From: Planctomycetota bacterium
GTDB taxonomy: Bacteria; Planctomycetota; Phycisphaerae; Phycisphaerales; UBA5793
DNA: 64,000 nucleotides
Reading direction: 5' to 3'
Assembly: GCA_013112555.1 (NCBI GenBank)
Contig: JABFGK010000002.1
Span: 62,001-126,000, forward strand
Shown piece by piece: positions 18,132 to 25,978 of this stretch (position 1 is its first letter; every line of letters begins with the position of its first letter). The notes beneath the pieces were generated by a model. The model was not told where the DNA came from, ran no database searches, and was given only the letters and a program-made list of their open reading frames with translations. A program made the position numbers and the translations under genes.

Positions 18132-18456
18132 GAAAAGATCTCCTTCAAGAGCACGAAGTACAGCGATTCGAGCGCGTAGATGTGTAACCGCGATAGGGGG
18201 CAGGATGTGTGCAGTGAGGCAGTGAAACAACAGCCCGCCAGTCTGATTATAACCGACGCGGACGACGGAAGATTCCAAGATGATTTCATCCAGTTAATGA
18301 AAGCAAGTTTCAGCGATCCACATAACCTAATGATGAGCATTCAGCCCATCTAATCTGTTATGCAGATACAGTGATCGCTTGCTTTGGCGTCAAGCGGATG
18401 ATATGGTCGGCATATACGGAGTGGGTTGCCTCGATCGGCTGAGAGGAGTCACGGCC
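18132..18456. other. Divergent promoter region, 325 bases
   Basis: Separates the minus-strand LVIVD gene from the plus-strand DUF2339 gene and is AT-richer than its surroundings. It must hold both promoters, but no single pair of boxes stands out. Confidence 0.4.
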
Positions 18457-18837
18457 ATGGGCAACGACGAGCGTCTGAACAGGCTGGAGAGCGAAGTGGC
18501 CCGGCTGCATCTTCGGCTGGGGAGACTCGAACGGCAGCTTGGCGGCCTGGGCGGCGAACGGTCTGCACCAGATCAGGCAGAATCAGGCCCAGGTTCGGCC
18601 CCGGCACCTCCGTCACCGCCGTCTGACGAGACTCCATCACCGCATCCTCCCCCACTCCCCCGTCTGCCCCCCCATCCACGCACGAAGCAGCATCGGCTCC
18701 TGCGTTTCGGCAACCGGATCCGGTCAGCACGTCGGCAGCGGCCACTGATCGACCTGCAACATTCGCACCGTGGATGCAGCAGAGGAGGAAGAAGGATCGC
18801 AAAGCACCGTCGAAGCCGATGTCGCTTGAGGTGCTGA
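18457..18837 (+). pseudogene. N-terminal part of the DUF2339 protein, out of frame with the rest
   Basis: From an ATG with GAGAGGAG upstream, this frame reads MGNDERLNRLESEVARLHLR, then a coiled coil and a Pro-rich linker. This is the expected N-terminus of DUF2339 proteins. At a run of seven C (18667-18673) the meaningful reading moves to the -1 frame, which continues as a Pro/Ala-rich linker into the membrane part. In this frame translation would stop at 18837. A single missing C, or -1 slippage, would join the two parts. Confidence 0.55.
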
Positions 18838-21392
18838 TCGGCGGTCGGTTCATGGCATGGGCAGGCGGGTTTGTGATTGTCATGTCGATCGCAGCGCTGC
18901 TGGCGCTGGGCTCTCAGCAGGGATGGTGGGGATACATCACCCCGGAATTGCGGTGTGCATTTGCAGCGTGCTTCGGGATCGGAATGCTGGCCGGTGGTGA
19001 AGTGGCATTGCGAAAGTACGGCCGAATGGCAGCAGTCGGATTGTTCGGGGGCGGGCTGGCTGTCTTGTATCTCACAGCCCACGCCACCACATGGGCGTCG
19101 GTCGGGCTGCTTTCCGACGATCTCGGATTCTGGCTGCTGGCACTGGTCGCGCTGATCGGTGTGGCGGTCACGGTACGGGCGCGGTTACTGTCAATCGGCG
19201 TACTCTCTGTCGTGGCGGGATATGCAGTGCCGTTCACGGTGCAGGCCGGGTCTCCGTTCTACGTCTCGTTCCCGTTGTATCTGTCCATGTTATATGGGAT
19301 CGGACTGGTGCTCTCGGGGGTACTGCCGCAACCATTCCGCCCATTGCGGTATGTAACACTGGGCGCACATGCCATCGTTGCCGGCATCTGGGTTGTGGCA
19401 GAAGGTCGGGTGGAAGTGGCCGGGGCGCTGGTATTCATGTGCGGGTGGTGGGGCATGATCAGTGCTGAGGCTGTGTATGCAGCGAAGCGGAAGCAGTCAG
19501 CCATCGGCAATGCCATTGCCAGCCTTGGTGCCACTGCCTGGTTTATTACATTGACGTGCTGGATGTTCTCAAGTACCTCGGCGGGCGGGGGCGGTGTGTC
19601 ATGGGTCGATATTCGTGGTGTCTATACACTGGCCGTCGGTGTTCTCGCGGCTGCGATGGCGCTGCAGTTCGGGCCTGGCCTCGACGGGTTGCGGAGCCGG
19701 CCGAAATCGGCAATGGACAAACTGGCATTTGAACTGTGGTGTCAGACGGGGATTCTGATCCCGGTTGCCGTCGCCCTGCAGTTTTCAGATTACGGTCAGT
19801 CGATTGCGTGGCTGCTCATCGGTATTGCCGGGATCGAAGTCGGTCGACGGTTACCCTCGCGCGGGCTCGATGTATTCGGGCTGATTGTCGGGGCGCTGGG
19901 GACGGCCCATGTGCTGTTGGTCGATTCATGGCGATCCACGCAACTGCTCAGCGCTGATCCGCTGATCAATGCGGGCTGGCTGCATGTCACGATCTGGAGT
20001 GTGCTTGCATTCGGGGCGGTGATACTGGTGCACGTGGCTTCGCACCGGCTGCGAGAAGGAACGGCACTCTTCTGGAAGGGCATGCCAATTTTGCTGGCCG
20101 TGGTTGGAACCATCGGCTGGTGCTGGTGGTGGACCGTGGTTGGCCAGGGGCTGACGCCGACGTATGCGTGGCTGGCAGGAGCGGTGCTGCTGGTGCTGCT
20201 GAGGCGAGTGCGCGTCGGTCTGCATTATGATTCGCTGTCGTGTCTCGTCCTTCTGGCGACGGCGGCACGATGGATTACCGTTGATGCGCTCGGGCCCCGC
20301 TTTGCTTCCAACTGGAGCCCCGATGCGATCGCGCCATTTGTGAATGCACAGGGAGGGACCGCGCTGGTGATTGTGGCTGTCGGGGTCTGGGCGATTCGGG
20401 CTTTGCTCAAGGATGGTGAATCGCTGACGGGCGTTGCGGCCCGGGCAGGGAGCGTATTGGGGCAGGCCTGGATGCTGGCAGGGGTGGTCTTCATCCTGCT
20501 GGCGATTTCCATTCAAGTGGACCTGGTCGTTTCCGGATCCGAGTCGGGGGTCAGGTCGACGGGCGCGGGCTGGTCCCCGGCCACGACACGAATCTTGTGG
20601 TTTGTGTTTGTGTGGGGAGCAGGCGGGTGCGCGTCGGCGATTGCCGGGGCACTGCGGCCACAGCAACTTGGCGTGGTCGGGCGCGGTGGCTGGCTCTTGT
20701 TGGCCGGATCGGCGTTGGCCTGGCTGACGATCGGGACCATCGGGCCGCGTGTCGGCGCTGAAGGGCTTGCCGGCCCCGGTGTGCTTATTAATACCCAGTG
20801 CTTGATTGGCTGTGCACTGATTGGCTTGCTGCTGATTGGGGCCGTGGTTGGACTCAGGCGTAATACGCTGGAACATGCGTGTCTGCCGATCGTGACGGGA
20901 CGGAGCACTTCGATCAATGTGTGTGTTGCATGGCCACTGATTGCAGCCATCGTGTTCTGGCTCGGGACACTTGAGATTGACCGGTTCTGCGCTCCTGAAG
21001 GAGAACGGGTTGCTGATCCGGAGATGGCCCGGCACACCGCCTGGAGTGTGTACTGGGGGCTGTACTCGATTGGCCTTGTCGCAGTGGGATTCTACTTCAA
21101 GGCACGGACAGCACGGTGGATCGGCCTGGGTTTGCTCTTGTTGACGCTCTTGAAGGTGTTGACGGTCGACATGGCTGAGGTGGAGATGGTGTATCGGGTG
21201 CTGTCACTGATGGCAGTCGGGCTGTTGCTGGTCGGGACCTCGATCGCCTATGCGAAACTGGCACCGGGTCTGCTGGCTCGGGAGCAGGAGCGGGAAAGGG
21301 AGCAGATGAAGGAGGAGGAGGAGGAGGAGGAGCAGGACGAAGATGTTGACGAAGGGATCAAGCGAACCGACGAACCGCCTCCACTCCCATAG
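18774..21392 (+). CDS. DUF2339 polytopic membrane protein
   Basis: An 872-residue (or longer) integral membrane protein with more than twenty hydrophobic segments in a row, the hallmark of the DUF2339 family. The C-terminus ends in a poly-Glu/acidic tail (residues ~840-872). The first in-frame ATG, at 18774, has no good ribosome binding site. Upstream the frame stays open back to about 18627 as a Pro/Ala linker, with the coiled-coil start in another frame from 18457. The true product is therefore probably about 970 residues and starts at 18457. Family function is unknown. The secreted FG-GAP protein gene follows 78 bases later on the same strand. Confidence 0.8.
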   Translation: MQQRRKKDRKAPSKPMSLEVLIGGRFMAWAGGFVIVMSIAALLALGSQQGWWGYITPELRCAFAACFGIGMLAGGEVALRKYGRMAAVGLFGGGLAVLYLTAHATTWASVGLLSDDLGFWLLALVALIGVAVTVRARLLSIGVLSVVAGYAVPFTVQAGSPFYVSFPLYLSMLYGIGLVLSGVLPQPFRPLRYVTLGAHAIVAGIWVVAEGRVEVAGALVFMCGWWGMISAEAVYAAKRKQSAIGNAIASLGATAWFITLTCWMFSSTSAGGGGVSWVDIRGVYTLAVGVLAAAMALQFGPGLDGLRSRPKSAMDKLAFELWCQTGILIPVAVALQFSDYGQSIAWLLIGIAGIEVGRRLPSRGLDVFGLIVGALGTAHVLLVDSWRSTQLLSADPLINAGWLHVTIWSVLAFGAVILVHVASHRLREGTALFWKGMPILLAVVGTIGWCWWWTVVGQGLTPTYAWLAGAVLLVLLRRVRVGLHYDSLSCLVLLATAARWITVDALGPRFASNWSPDAIAPFVNAQGGTALVIVAVGVWAIRALLKDGESLTGVAARAGSVLGQAWMLAGVVFILLAISIQVDLVVSGSESGVRSTGAGWSPATTRILWFVFVWGAGGCASAIAGALRPQQLGVVGRGGWLLLAGSALAWLTIGTIGPRVGAEGLAGPGVLINTQCLIGCALIGLLLIGAVVGLRRNTLEHACLPIVTGRSTSINVCVAWPLIAAIVFWLGTLEIDRFCAPEGERVADPEMARHTAWSVYWGLYSIGLVAVGFYFKARTARWIGLGLLLLTLLKVLTVDMAEVEMVYRVLSLMAVGLLLVGTSIAYAKLAPGLLAREQEREREQMKEEEEEEEQDEDVDEGIKRTDEPPPLP

Positions 21393-21470
21393 GAAGCCGT
21401 GGGACAGACTCGTGGGGAGGGTGGAGTGAGTGGAAGTTGGTTGTCTTTCATATATATATGGAGCAAGTGA

Positions 21471-22859
21471 ATGGGTACGCCATTTCGACGATGGGTGATG
21501 TGCTGTCTGGCAGTCGGGGGTGGGAGCGTGCATATGGCACATACGCAGGAGGCTGAACCGGCTCCCGAGCCGCTCTGGACCGTCCCGACGTCTGCACCCT
21601 CCTATGGCTCGGCGTCTGCAGGCGATATTGACGGCGACGGCAAACTCGAGATCGTCTTTGGCACCTACTTCAACGATGAGCACTTGTACATACTCAACTG
21701 CGAGGATGGCTCAATCGTCTGGAAGCGCAAATCGATCGGCGGGCCGCTTGACGCCTCGGTCCTGCTGTTTGATGTTAACTCAGACGGTGCATTGGAGATG
21801 GTCTACGGGGACTCAGCCTACGGCACCCTCTGGTGTCTTGCGGGCGATGGGACCGAAGTGTGGAAATACAAGGGCCAGAGCGGGACCGATTCGCCGCCGG
21901 CTGCCGCCGATTTGGACGGGGACGGCACCATCGAGGTTGTCTATGGAACGATGAAGAATACAAACGGCAGCGGGAACGGGCACGTCAATGTTCTCAACGG
22001 CAAGGATGGGACACTGAAGTGGACGGCTGAAGTGCCCGGCCACGTTCAGTCCGAGCCGGCCCTCGTGGATGTCAGCGGGGACGGTGTCCTTGATGTGCTG
22101 GTCACGAACTGGCACGGCGATGATCAGTTGCGCGCCCTGAACGGGGTTGACGGGTCCGAGTTGTGGGCCTTCACAACGGGCGATTCGGTCTATCACGGTG
22201 TGAGTGTCTCCGACTTTGACACAGATGAGAAGCCCGAGGTGGTGGTGGCCGATCGCCGTGGTACGGTGTGGATGCTGGAAGGGGAGGACGGGTCGGAGAA
22301 GTGGAAGGCGAGCCTGGAGAGTGAGGCTGAGGGCATGGTGTTCGGGCCGACGTCGCTGGTTGATGTCGAAGGGGATGGGGTGTTTGAAATTGCGATCGCA
22401 GGCAGGCACTTACACGTGCTCGATGCTGGCGATGGGTCATTGCGGTGGCGCTCGGAGTATGCGGTCGGCAGATCGATCGCGCGTGGGGTGGCGGTTGGTG
22501 ATGTGACCGGCGATGGGAAGCCGAATCTGGTCATGGGGCACGGACGAATGCTGCGCGTCGTGGATGCGGCAGACGGGCGCACCGTGTGGGAGCATGAGAT
22601 ACGAAGCGGGGACGCCCAATGGGAGGGGATCGATCACGCCCCCCTGCTGCTTGACTGTGACGGCGACGGACAGTTGGACATCTTTGTCGTGAGCGGGCGC
22701 GGGCTGAGCGGCGAAACGGAAGGCGAGAACTACGGGCAGGCAAGCGTGTGGAAGATCCCAGCGGCCGAGTCGGCACACTCCAGTGCCGTTGCCCCGGTCC
22801 CATGGTTGACCTTTCGCGGGAATGTGAGACGAACAGGGAGGGTGCAACAAGAGGAATGA
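21471..22859 (+). CDS. Secreted FG-GAP / PQQ-like propeller protein
   Basis: A 462-residue exported protein. About seven repeats combine a calcium-binding FG-GAP-like signature (DIDGDGKLEIVFG, DVNSDGALEMVYG, DLDGDGTIEVVYG, DVSGDGVLDVLV, DFDTDEKPEVVVA, DVTGDGKPNLVMG, DCDGDGQLDIFVV) with PQQ-like blades (LNCEDGSIVWKRK, LNGKDGTLKWTAE, LEGEDGSEKWKAS). It most likely folds as an extracellular beta-propeller for binding or adhesion; no catalytic residues are evident. The signal peptide is short (WVMCCLAVGGGSVHMAHTQ). GGAG is present upstream of the ATG. Unlike the FG-GAP pair at 56-59 kb, it lacks the shared C-terminal domain. Confidence 0.8.
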   Translation: MGTPFRRWVMCCLAVGGGSVHMAHTQEAEPAPEPLWTVPTSAPSYGSASAGDIDGDGKLEIVFGTYFNDEHLYILNCEDGSIVWKRKSIGGPLDASVLLFDVNSDGALEMVYGDSAYGTLWCLAGDGTEVWKYKGQSGTDSPPAAADLDGDGTIEVVYGTMKNTNGSGNGHVNVLNGKDGTLKWTAEVPGHVQSEPALVDVSGDGVLDVLVTNWHGDDQLRALNGVDGSELWAFTTGDSVYHGVSVSDFDTDEKPEVVVADRRGTVWMLEGEDGSEKWKASLESEAEGMVFGPTSLVDVEGDGVFEIAIAGRHLHVLDAGDGSLRWRSEYAVGRSIARGVAVGDVTGDGKPNLVMGHGRMLRVVDAADGRTVWEHEIRSGDAQWEGIDHAPLLLDCDGDGQLDIFVVSGRGLSGETEGENYGQASVWKIPAAESAHSSAVAPVPWLTFRGNVRRTGRVQQEE

Positions 22860-23089
22860 GTGAAGGAGGATAAGGAGGAAGGGTCTGAGTTGAATTACCG
22901 GTGTATGTGTACGAGGACAAATCGGATGCGGGGCACCCCGGACCGGGTGGGGAGTCACGTATCACGCGGTCTTATCGGTGCGTGGGGGCATGTGTGATGG
23001 TCGATTTGTAGGACTTGAACGGGCGATGACAGGGGACCGAGGCTTCAGGTGCCTCGCGAGTCGAATATGCTGATGAGCAGCGTGCTTCG

Positions 23090-23383
23090 ATGGCCGATTG
23101 GGGTGGCATGTGGCAAAAACTACTTTGGAATCATGACGGCGGTCCCAGGCAGGAAGTTATCGACGCATTGGCGATGCTTCTGCCGGAAGAGGATCGGAAC
23201 GAGTTTTCGACAGACCTCCTGCAGATCATGCACGATCTGGAGGAAGACGGTCTGGAACGCGCTTTGATTTGCCAACGCCTCGTCCAAGAGGTACGTGAGG
23301 CAGTCCGGGGAGATCTTGATGTACCGGATGAAGCGTGGACCGACTGCGAAAGCGTCGATCTGATCTCCGACACCTGGGATTGA
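23090..23383 (+). CDS. Small acidic hypothetical protein
   Basis: Encodes 97 residues rich in Asp and Glu (MADWGGMWQKLLWNHDGG at the start, DVPDEAWTDCESVDLISDTW at the end), with helical spacing and no membrane segment. The composition resembles small immunity or regulatory proteins, but I recognise no family. No strong ribosome binding site is visible. It lies just outside the left boundary of the putative tRNA-Ala island. An overlapping frame at 23049 is less protein-like. Confidence 0.5.
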   Translation: MADWGGMWQKLLWNHDGGPRQEVIDALAMLLPEEDRNEFSTDLLQIMHDLEEDGLERALICQRLVQEVREAVRGDLDVPDEAWTDCESVDLISDTWD

Positions 23384-23521
23384 CTCTTCCCGACGTTCAC
23401 ACGCAGTGAGCGGCACAGGGCACGGCGGCCGTTCTCCCGGTGAGGGGGGGCAGGCGAGCGCCGGCGTTGCGCGCGCGCTCGTGCTGGCGCTGGCACTCGT
23501 GCTTGATTCTGTTGGAGCCGA

Positions 23522-23550
23522 CCCCACGGATGAGGAATCCGTGTGCTTGC
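23522..23550. repeat. Palindromic element, copy 3
   Basis: CCCCACGGAT and ATCCGTGTG pair around a short loop, followed by CTTGC exactly as in the copy at 10107-10134. It lies 23 bases outside the left tRNA-Ala repeat. Confidence 0.55.
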
Positions 23551-23572
23551 GAAACGGCGACAACTGAAGGAA

Positions 23573-23613
23573 TGGTGCTGATCGGCTCGACCCGACGACC
23601 TCTTGCATGCCAT
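23573..23613 (-). repeat. Decayed partial copy of tRNA-Ala 3' half (putative att site)
   Basis: These 41 bases match 30472-30513, the anticodon-loop-to-3'-end part of tRNA-Ala(GGC), in the same orientation with two substitutions and one deleted base. The order is tRNA 5' part, tRNA 3' part, island, tRNA 3' fragment, read on the minus strand. This is what integration into the tRNA 3' end leaves behind. Confidence 0.7.
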
Positions 23614-23642
23614 CCCGATCGAGTACCAGACGCCACGTCTCG

Positions 23643-23822
23643 CCGGCGCCGCTGCACGTGCTCAACTTCCGGCACTCCTGCTGCTACGGAACAACCATCC
23701 ACGGGTTGCCGGTCAATGACAAACCGTGTCGTGGCAGTGACCTGAAGGCCGAGGACGGCCAGCAAACTGGCGTATCCGGCGCTGGTGTGCCCATTGGGGA
23801 AGTTCGGGGCGGTGAAGGGAGT
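23643..23822 (+). repeat. Decayed duplicate of the 25538-25809 segment
   Basis: It aligns to 25538-25654 and then to 25747-25809, at roughly 90 percent identity by eye, with a clean 92-base deletion between. The first part still encodes NFRHSCCYGTTIHGLPVND like the intact copy. Because 92 is not a multiple of three, the rest is out of frame and the fragment is a pseudogene. From here to 24035 I see no other gene. Confidence 0.75.
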
Positions 23823-24035
23823 GAAGATGAGCGAATGCTGAAGCCTGTTCCGCTTCGCTCCATAGCCTCGACTGAACCGGCACCTCAGCACCAGGAGGAA
23901 CCAAAGACTTAAATAGGAAGTGAGACAAATCGTGTAGGACGGTCAGCATCTCCTCCGAACAAAACAGCTCACGCTTGCTTCACTAGATATTGGCTGTACA
24001 GTGTCCGCACCATTTCTACGCACAGAAATGAGTAA

Positions 24036-24434
24036 TTATTTGTCCACCAGGCGCCAAGTAACATCACAGAGCGTCCACCAAGTTCCAGCGCCTGGTGCTG
24101 ACACACGATGCCCCTCACTGTCTCTCGCCCCTTGTGTGCTCTGTGCCTGCTCAAGCCTGCCTGTTACCTCTATTTGCCTTCCTACTATCTCATCACTCCA
24201 CCTCTCGACCTCAGGAATATGAATGATATTCCCTGTCGTCATAATCAAGGCATTGTTCTTTGCGTTCTGTGCTATACCCCGCACGCACACGTTCTCTCCT
24301 CGATGCTTCCAGGGATCGAGCAGCGTTCCATCGCTTGTGTGAGTCGCAGCATAATTGCGACAGTATACCAGCACGGCAATAACAGCGGCTATCAGAGCTA
24401 AGTAGCACAGGTATTTCAAAGCATGCTGTGGCAT
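24036..24434 (-). CDS. Membrane-anchored OB-fold-like hypothetical protein
   Basis: Encodes 132 residues: one N-terminal transmembrane segment (YLCYLALIAAVIAVLVYC) followed by a soluble domain. Its pattern (GENVCVRGIAQNAKNNALIM, then VGRQIEVTGRLEQAQ) resembles a small OB-fold. It starts 26 bases after the stop of the gene at 24460-24744 on the same strand, the usual order for a toxin-end cassette followed by its immunity gene, and membrane-anchored immunity proteins are common. That role is inference. The sequence is AT-richer than the chromosome outside the island. Confidence 0.55.
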   Translation of the reverse strand: MPQHALKYLCYLALIAAVIAVLVYCRNYAATHTSDGTLLDPWKHRGENVCVRGIAQNAKNNALIMTTGNIIHIPEVERWSDEIVGRQIEVTGRLEQAQSTQGARDSEGHRVSAPGAGTWWTLCDVTWRLVDK

Positions 24435-24459
24435 GGTAATGCTCTCTTGTACTCACTTG

Positions 24460-24744
24460 TTAGTTATCATCCAGCCATCGTTCACGCGGTGCGGGGTCCG
24501 GCTTTGGCCCTGGCGCACCAAAGCCCCACTTGTCACATGTCACGCACCACACGACTTTGTCAACATCAACGTAATCCTGCAGCCAATATGCTTCTGTAGA
24601 ACACTTCACGGTCATCGGTCCTATATTTCTGTTCCCCAATGGATCATGTAGGTGGTCTGCATGGTAGTAGCGCTTGTGCTTGTAATCATAGTATCCAAAG
24701 TCGAACTTGTAACACCCGGGACCCTTTGACTTGCCGGGTGCCAC
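24460..24744 (-). CDS. Truncated cassette fragment, possible toxin C-terminus
   Basis: Encodes up to 94 residues rich in Tyr, His, Lys and Trp (CYKFDFGYYDYKHKRYYHAD, VWCVTCDKWGFGAPG). The GTG used as start sits at the arm of the palindrome at 24742-24778, directly after an in-frame TAA two codons upstream. The reading frame therefore looks cut off at its 5' end by that element rather than naturally started. I do not recognise the domain. Being followed at once by a small membrane-anchored gene, it may be the displaced tip of an RHS or similar polymorphic toxin. Confidence 0.45.
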   Translation of the reverse strand: MAPGKSKGPGCYKFDFGYYDYKHKRYYHADHLHDPLGNRNIGPMTVKCSTEAYWLQDYVDVDKVVWCVTCDKWGFGAPGPKPDPAPRERWLDDN

Positions 24745-24778
24745 GGGTTACCTCGAGCGCAGCGAGGGAGAACCCGTG
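24742..24778. repeat. Nested palindrome between two island genes
   Basis: CACGGGTT and AACCCGTG form the outer arms; CCTCG and CGAGG form an inner stem around AGCGCAG. It lies between the divergent frames at 24460-24744 and 24790-25128 and seems to truncate the first. It could be a REP-like element or a recombination junction. Confidence 0.6.
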
Positions 24779-24789
24779 CGAATACGTCG

Positions 24790-25128
24790 ATGTCCCACAC
24801 ACACCCGCGGCTTCTGCTTTGTCGCGCCAAGGATGGACACGGTCTATTCCGTGCCAACTGCAGTGCCGACCCGGCCGAGTACATTCAATGGGAGTTCACA
24901 GGCGGCGGGCCTTTTTCATCCAGTTGTGCCACCTGGCTGAACAACGCCTGGCAGGACGGCGTGTATGAAGCACGCGGTGACGAAGACTGCTACGAGATCG
25001 ACTTCTTCTTCGACTCCGGTTGTCATGTGGACAAGTCGAATCCATCACTCTGCGTGTGGGTTCATTTCAAGTTCGAGGCGAGGCTGCGCGTCAACTACGT
25101 GAATCCGCCGGACAACAACTGCATATAG
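24790..25128 (+). CDS. Hypothetical protein of the island
   Basis: Encodes up to 112 residues with six cysteines and a well-formed acidic/aromatic middle (AEYIQWEFTGGGPFSSSCAT, DEDCYEIDFFFDSGCHVDKS, WVHFKFEARLRVNYVNPPDN), which looks like secreted beta-sheet sequence. The first ~20 residues read less like protein, so the true start may be further in or lost upstream, where the frame stays open into the palindrome. The next gene begins 16 bases later with its own ribosome binding site. No family recognised. Confidence 0.5.
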   Translation: MSHTHPRLLLCRAKDGHGLFRANCSADPAEYIQWEFTGGGPFSSSCATWLNNAWQDGVYEARGDEDCYEIDFFFDSGCHVDKSNPSLCVWVHFKFEARLRVNYVNPPDNNCI

Positions 25129-25144
25129 AAAGAGGGGAGAGCGC

Positions 25145-25828
25145 GTGCAAGGACCGCTCAGCGCACAAGCCAGAGTGAGACGAGATGCAGATGACCACGT
25201 GGTCTCGGAGGAAATCCGGATTCTTCGTGAACACGGGACATATACCATCCAGAATGATGACTGCCGGGCCGACGGGACGGTGATGGCACAGTTCGTGGCA
25301 GGGACGCCGGAGGGCTTCGAAGCGTTCAATCCCGCCACCGCCCGCGTCCAACACCGCGCTCGTGAAATGGCTCGCGCGGCGGAAAAGTCCGGTGCTCCTA
25401 ATCCGCAAGCAGGTGGCGAGCAACAGCAGCCCGAAAACCAGTGGGAAACCGCGAGCAAGTGGGTCGACGGCTGGAGCGGGGGGGTGGGCAAGGCAGTCAG
25501 TCTTGCCCGAGCAGTCGGCAGCAAGATGATCGAGGGGCCGGCCCCGCTGCACGTGATCAACTTCCGGCACTCCTGTTGCTACGGCACCACCATTCACGGG
25601 CTGCCGGTCAATGACAAGCCGTGTCGCGGCAGTGATCTGAAGGCCGAGGATGGCCATGACTACTGCGGCTCATGCGGCTGCGGCCGGCGACGCCTTGCGC
25701 AACTCGACCCGAGGAAGAAAACGGGGGGGGCCGGCGACTGGACGACCAGCAAGCTGGCGTATCCGGCACTGGTATGCCCGCTGGCGAAGTTCGGGGCGGT
25801 GAAGGGAGTCAACAGGGCTAAGTTCTGA
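25145..25828 (+). CDS. Hypothetical island protein, duplicated nearby
   Basis: Encodes 227 residues from a GTG with GAGGGGAGAG upstream. The N-terminal ~90 residues are charged and probably helical (VVSEEIRILREHGTYTIQND); the middle is a Gln/Pro/Gly linker; the C-terminal part is Cys-rich (NFRHSCCYGTTIHGLPVND, YCGSCGCGRRR). The last third is duplicated in decayed form at 23643-23822, so this sequence has been copied within the island. No known domain recognised. It forms a short plus-strand unit with the preceding gene. Confidence 0.55.
   Translation: MQGPLSAQARVRRDADDHVVSEEIRILREHGTYTIQNDDCRADGTVMAQFVAGTPEGFEAFNPATARVQHRAREMARAAEKSGAPNPQAGGEQQQPENQWETASKWVDGWSGGVGKAVSLARAVGSKMIEGPAPLHVINFRHSCCYGTTIHGLPVNDKPCRGSDLKAEDGHDYCGSCGCGRRRLAQLDPRKKTGGAGDWTTSKLAYPALVCPLAKFGAVKGVNRAKF
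25538..25809 (+). repeat. Intact copy of the duplicated segment
   Basis: Parent-like copy of the decayed segment at 23643-23822. It contains the extra 92 bases (25655-25746) that the other copy lacks. Confidence 0.75.
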
Positions 25829-25978
25829 GTACTGCTCTGCTTCGCTATGAAGCTCTCATCTTGCGTGACTGTTCCGTATCAGCAGCGTTCGGAGGCAACA
25901 TTGAAGGCGGTACAACGTGCTGGAAAAGGTCACCTGGTGTGGTTCTCGATCCAGATCCAGGCGTCACCACCACTCTAG

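Noticed and set aside
19926..21035. 369-codon minus-strand open frame
   Set aside because: It lies opposite the DUF2339 membrane gene and reads as Arg/Pro/Gln-rich shadow sequence.
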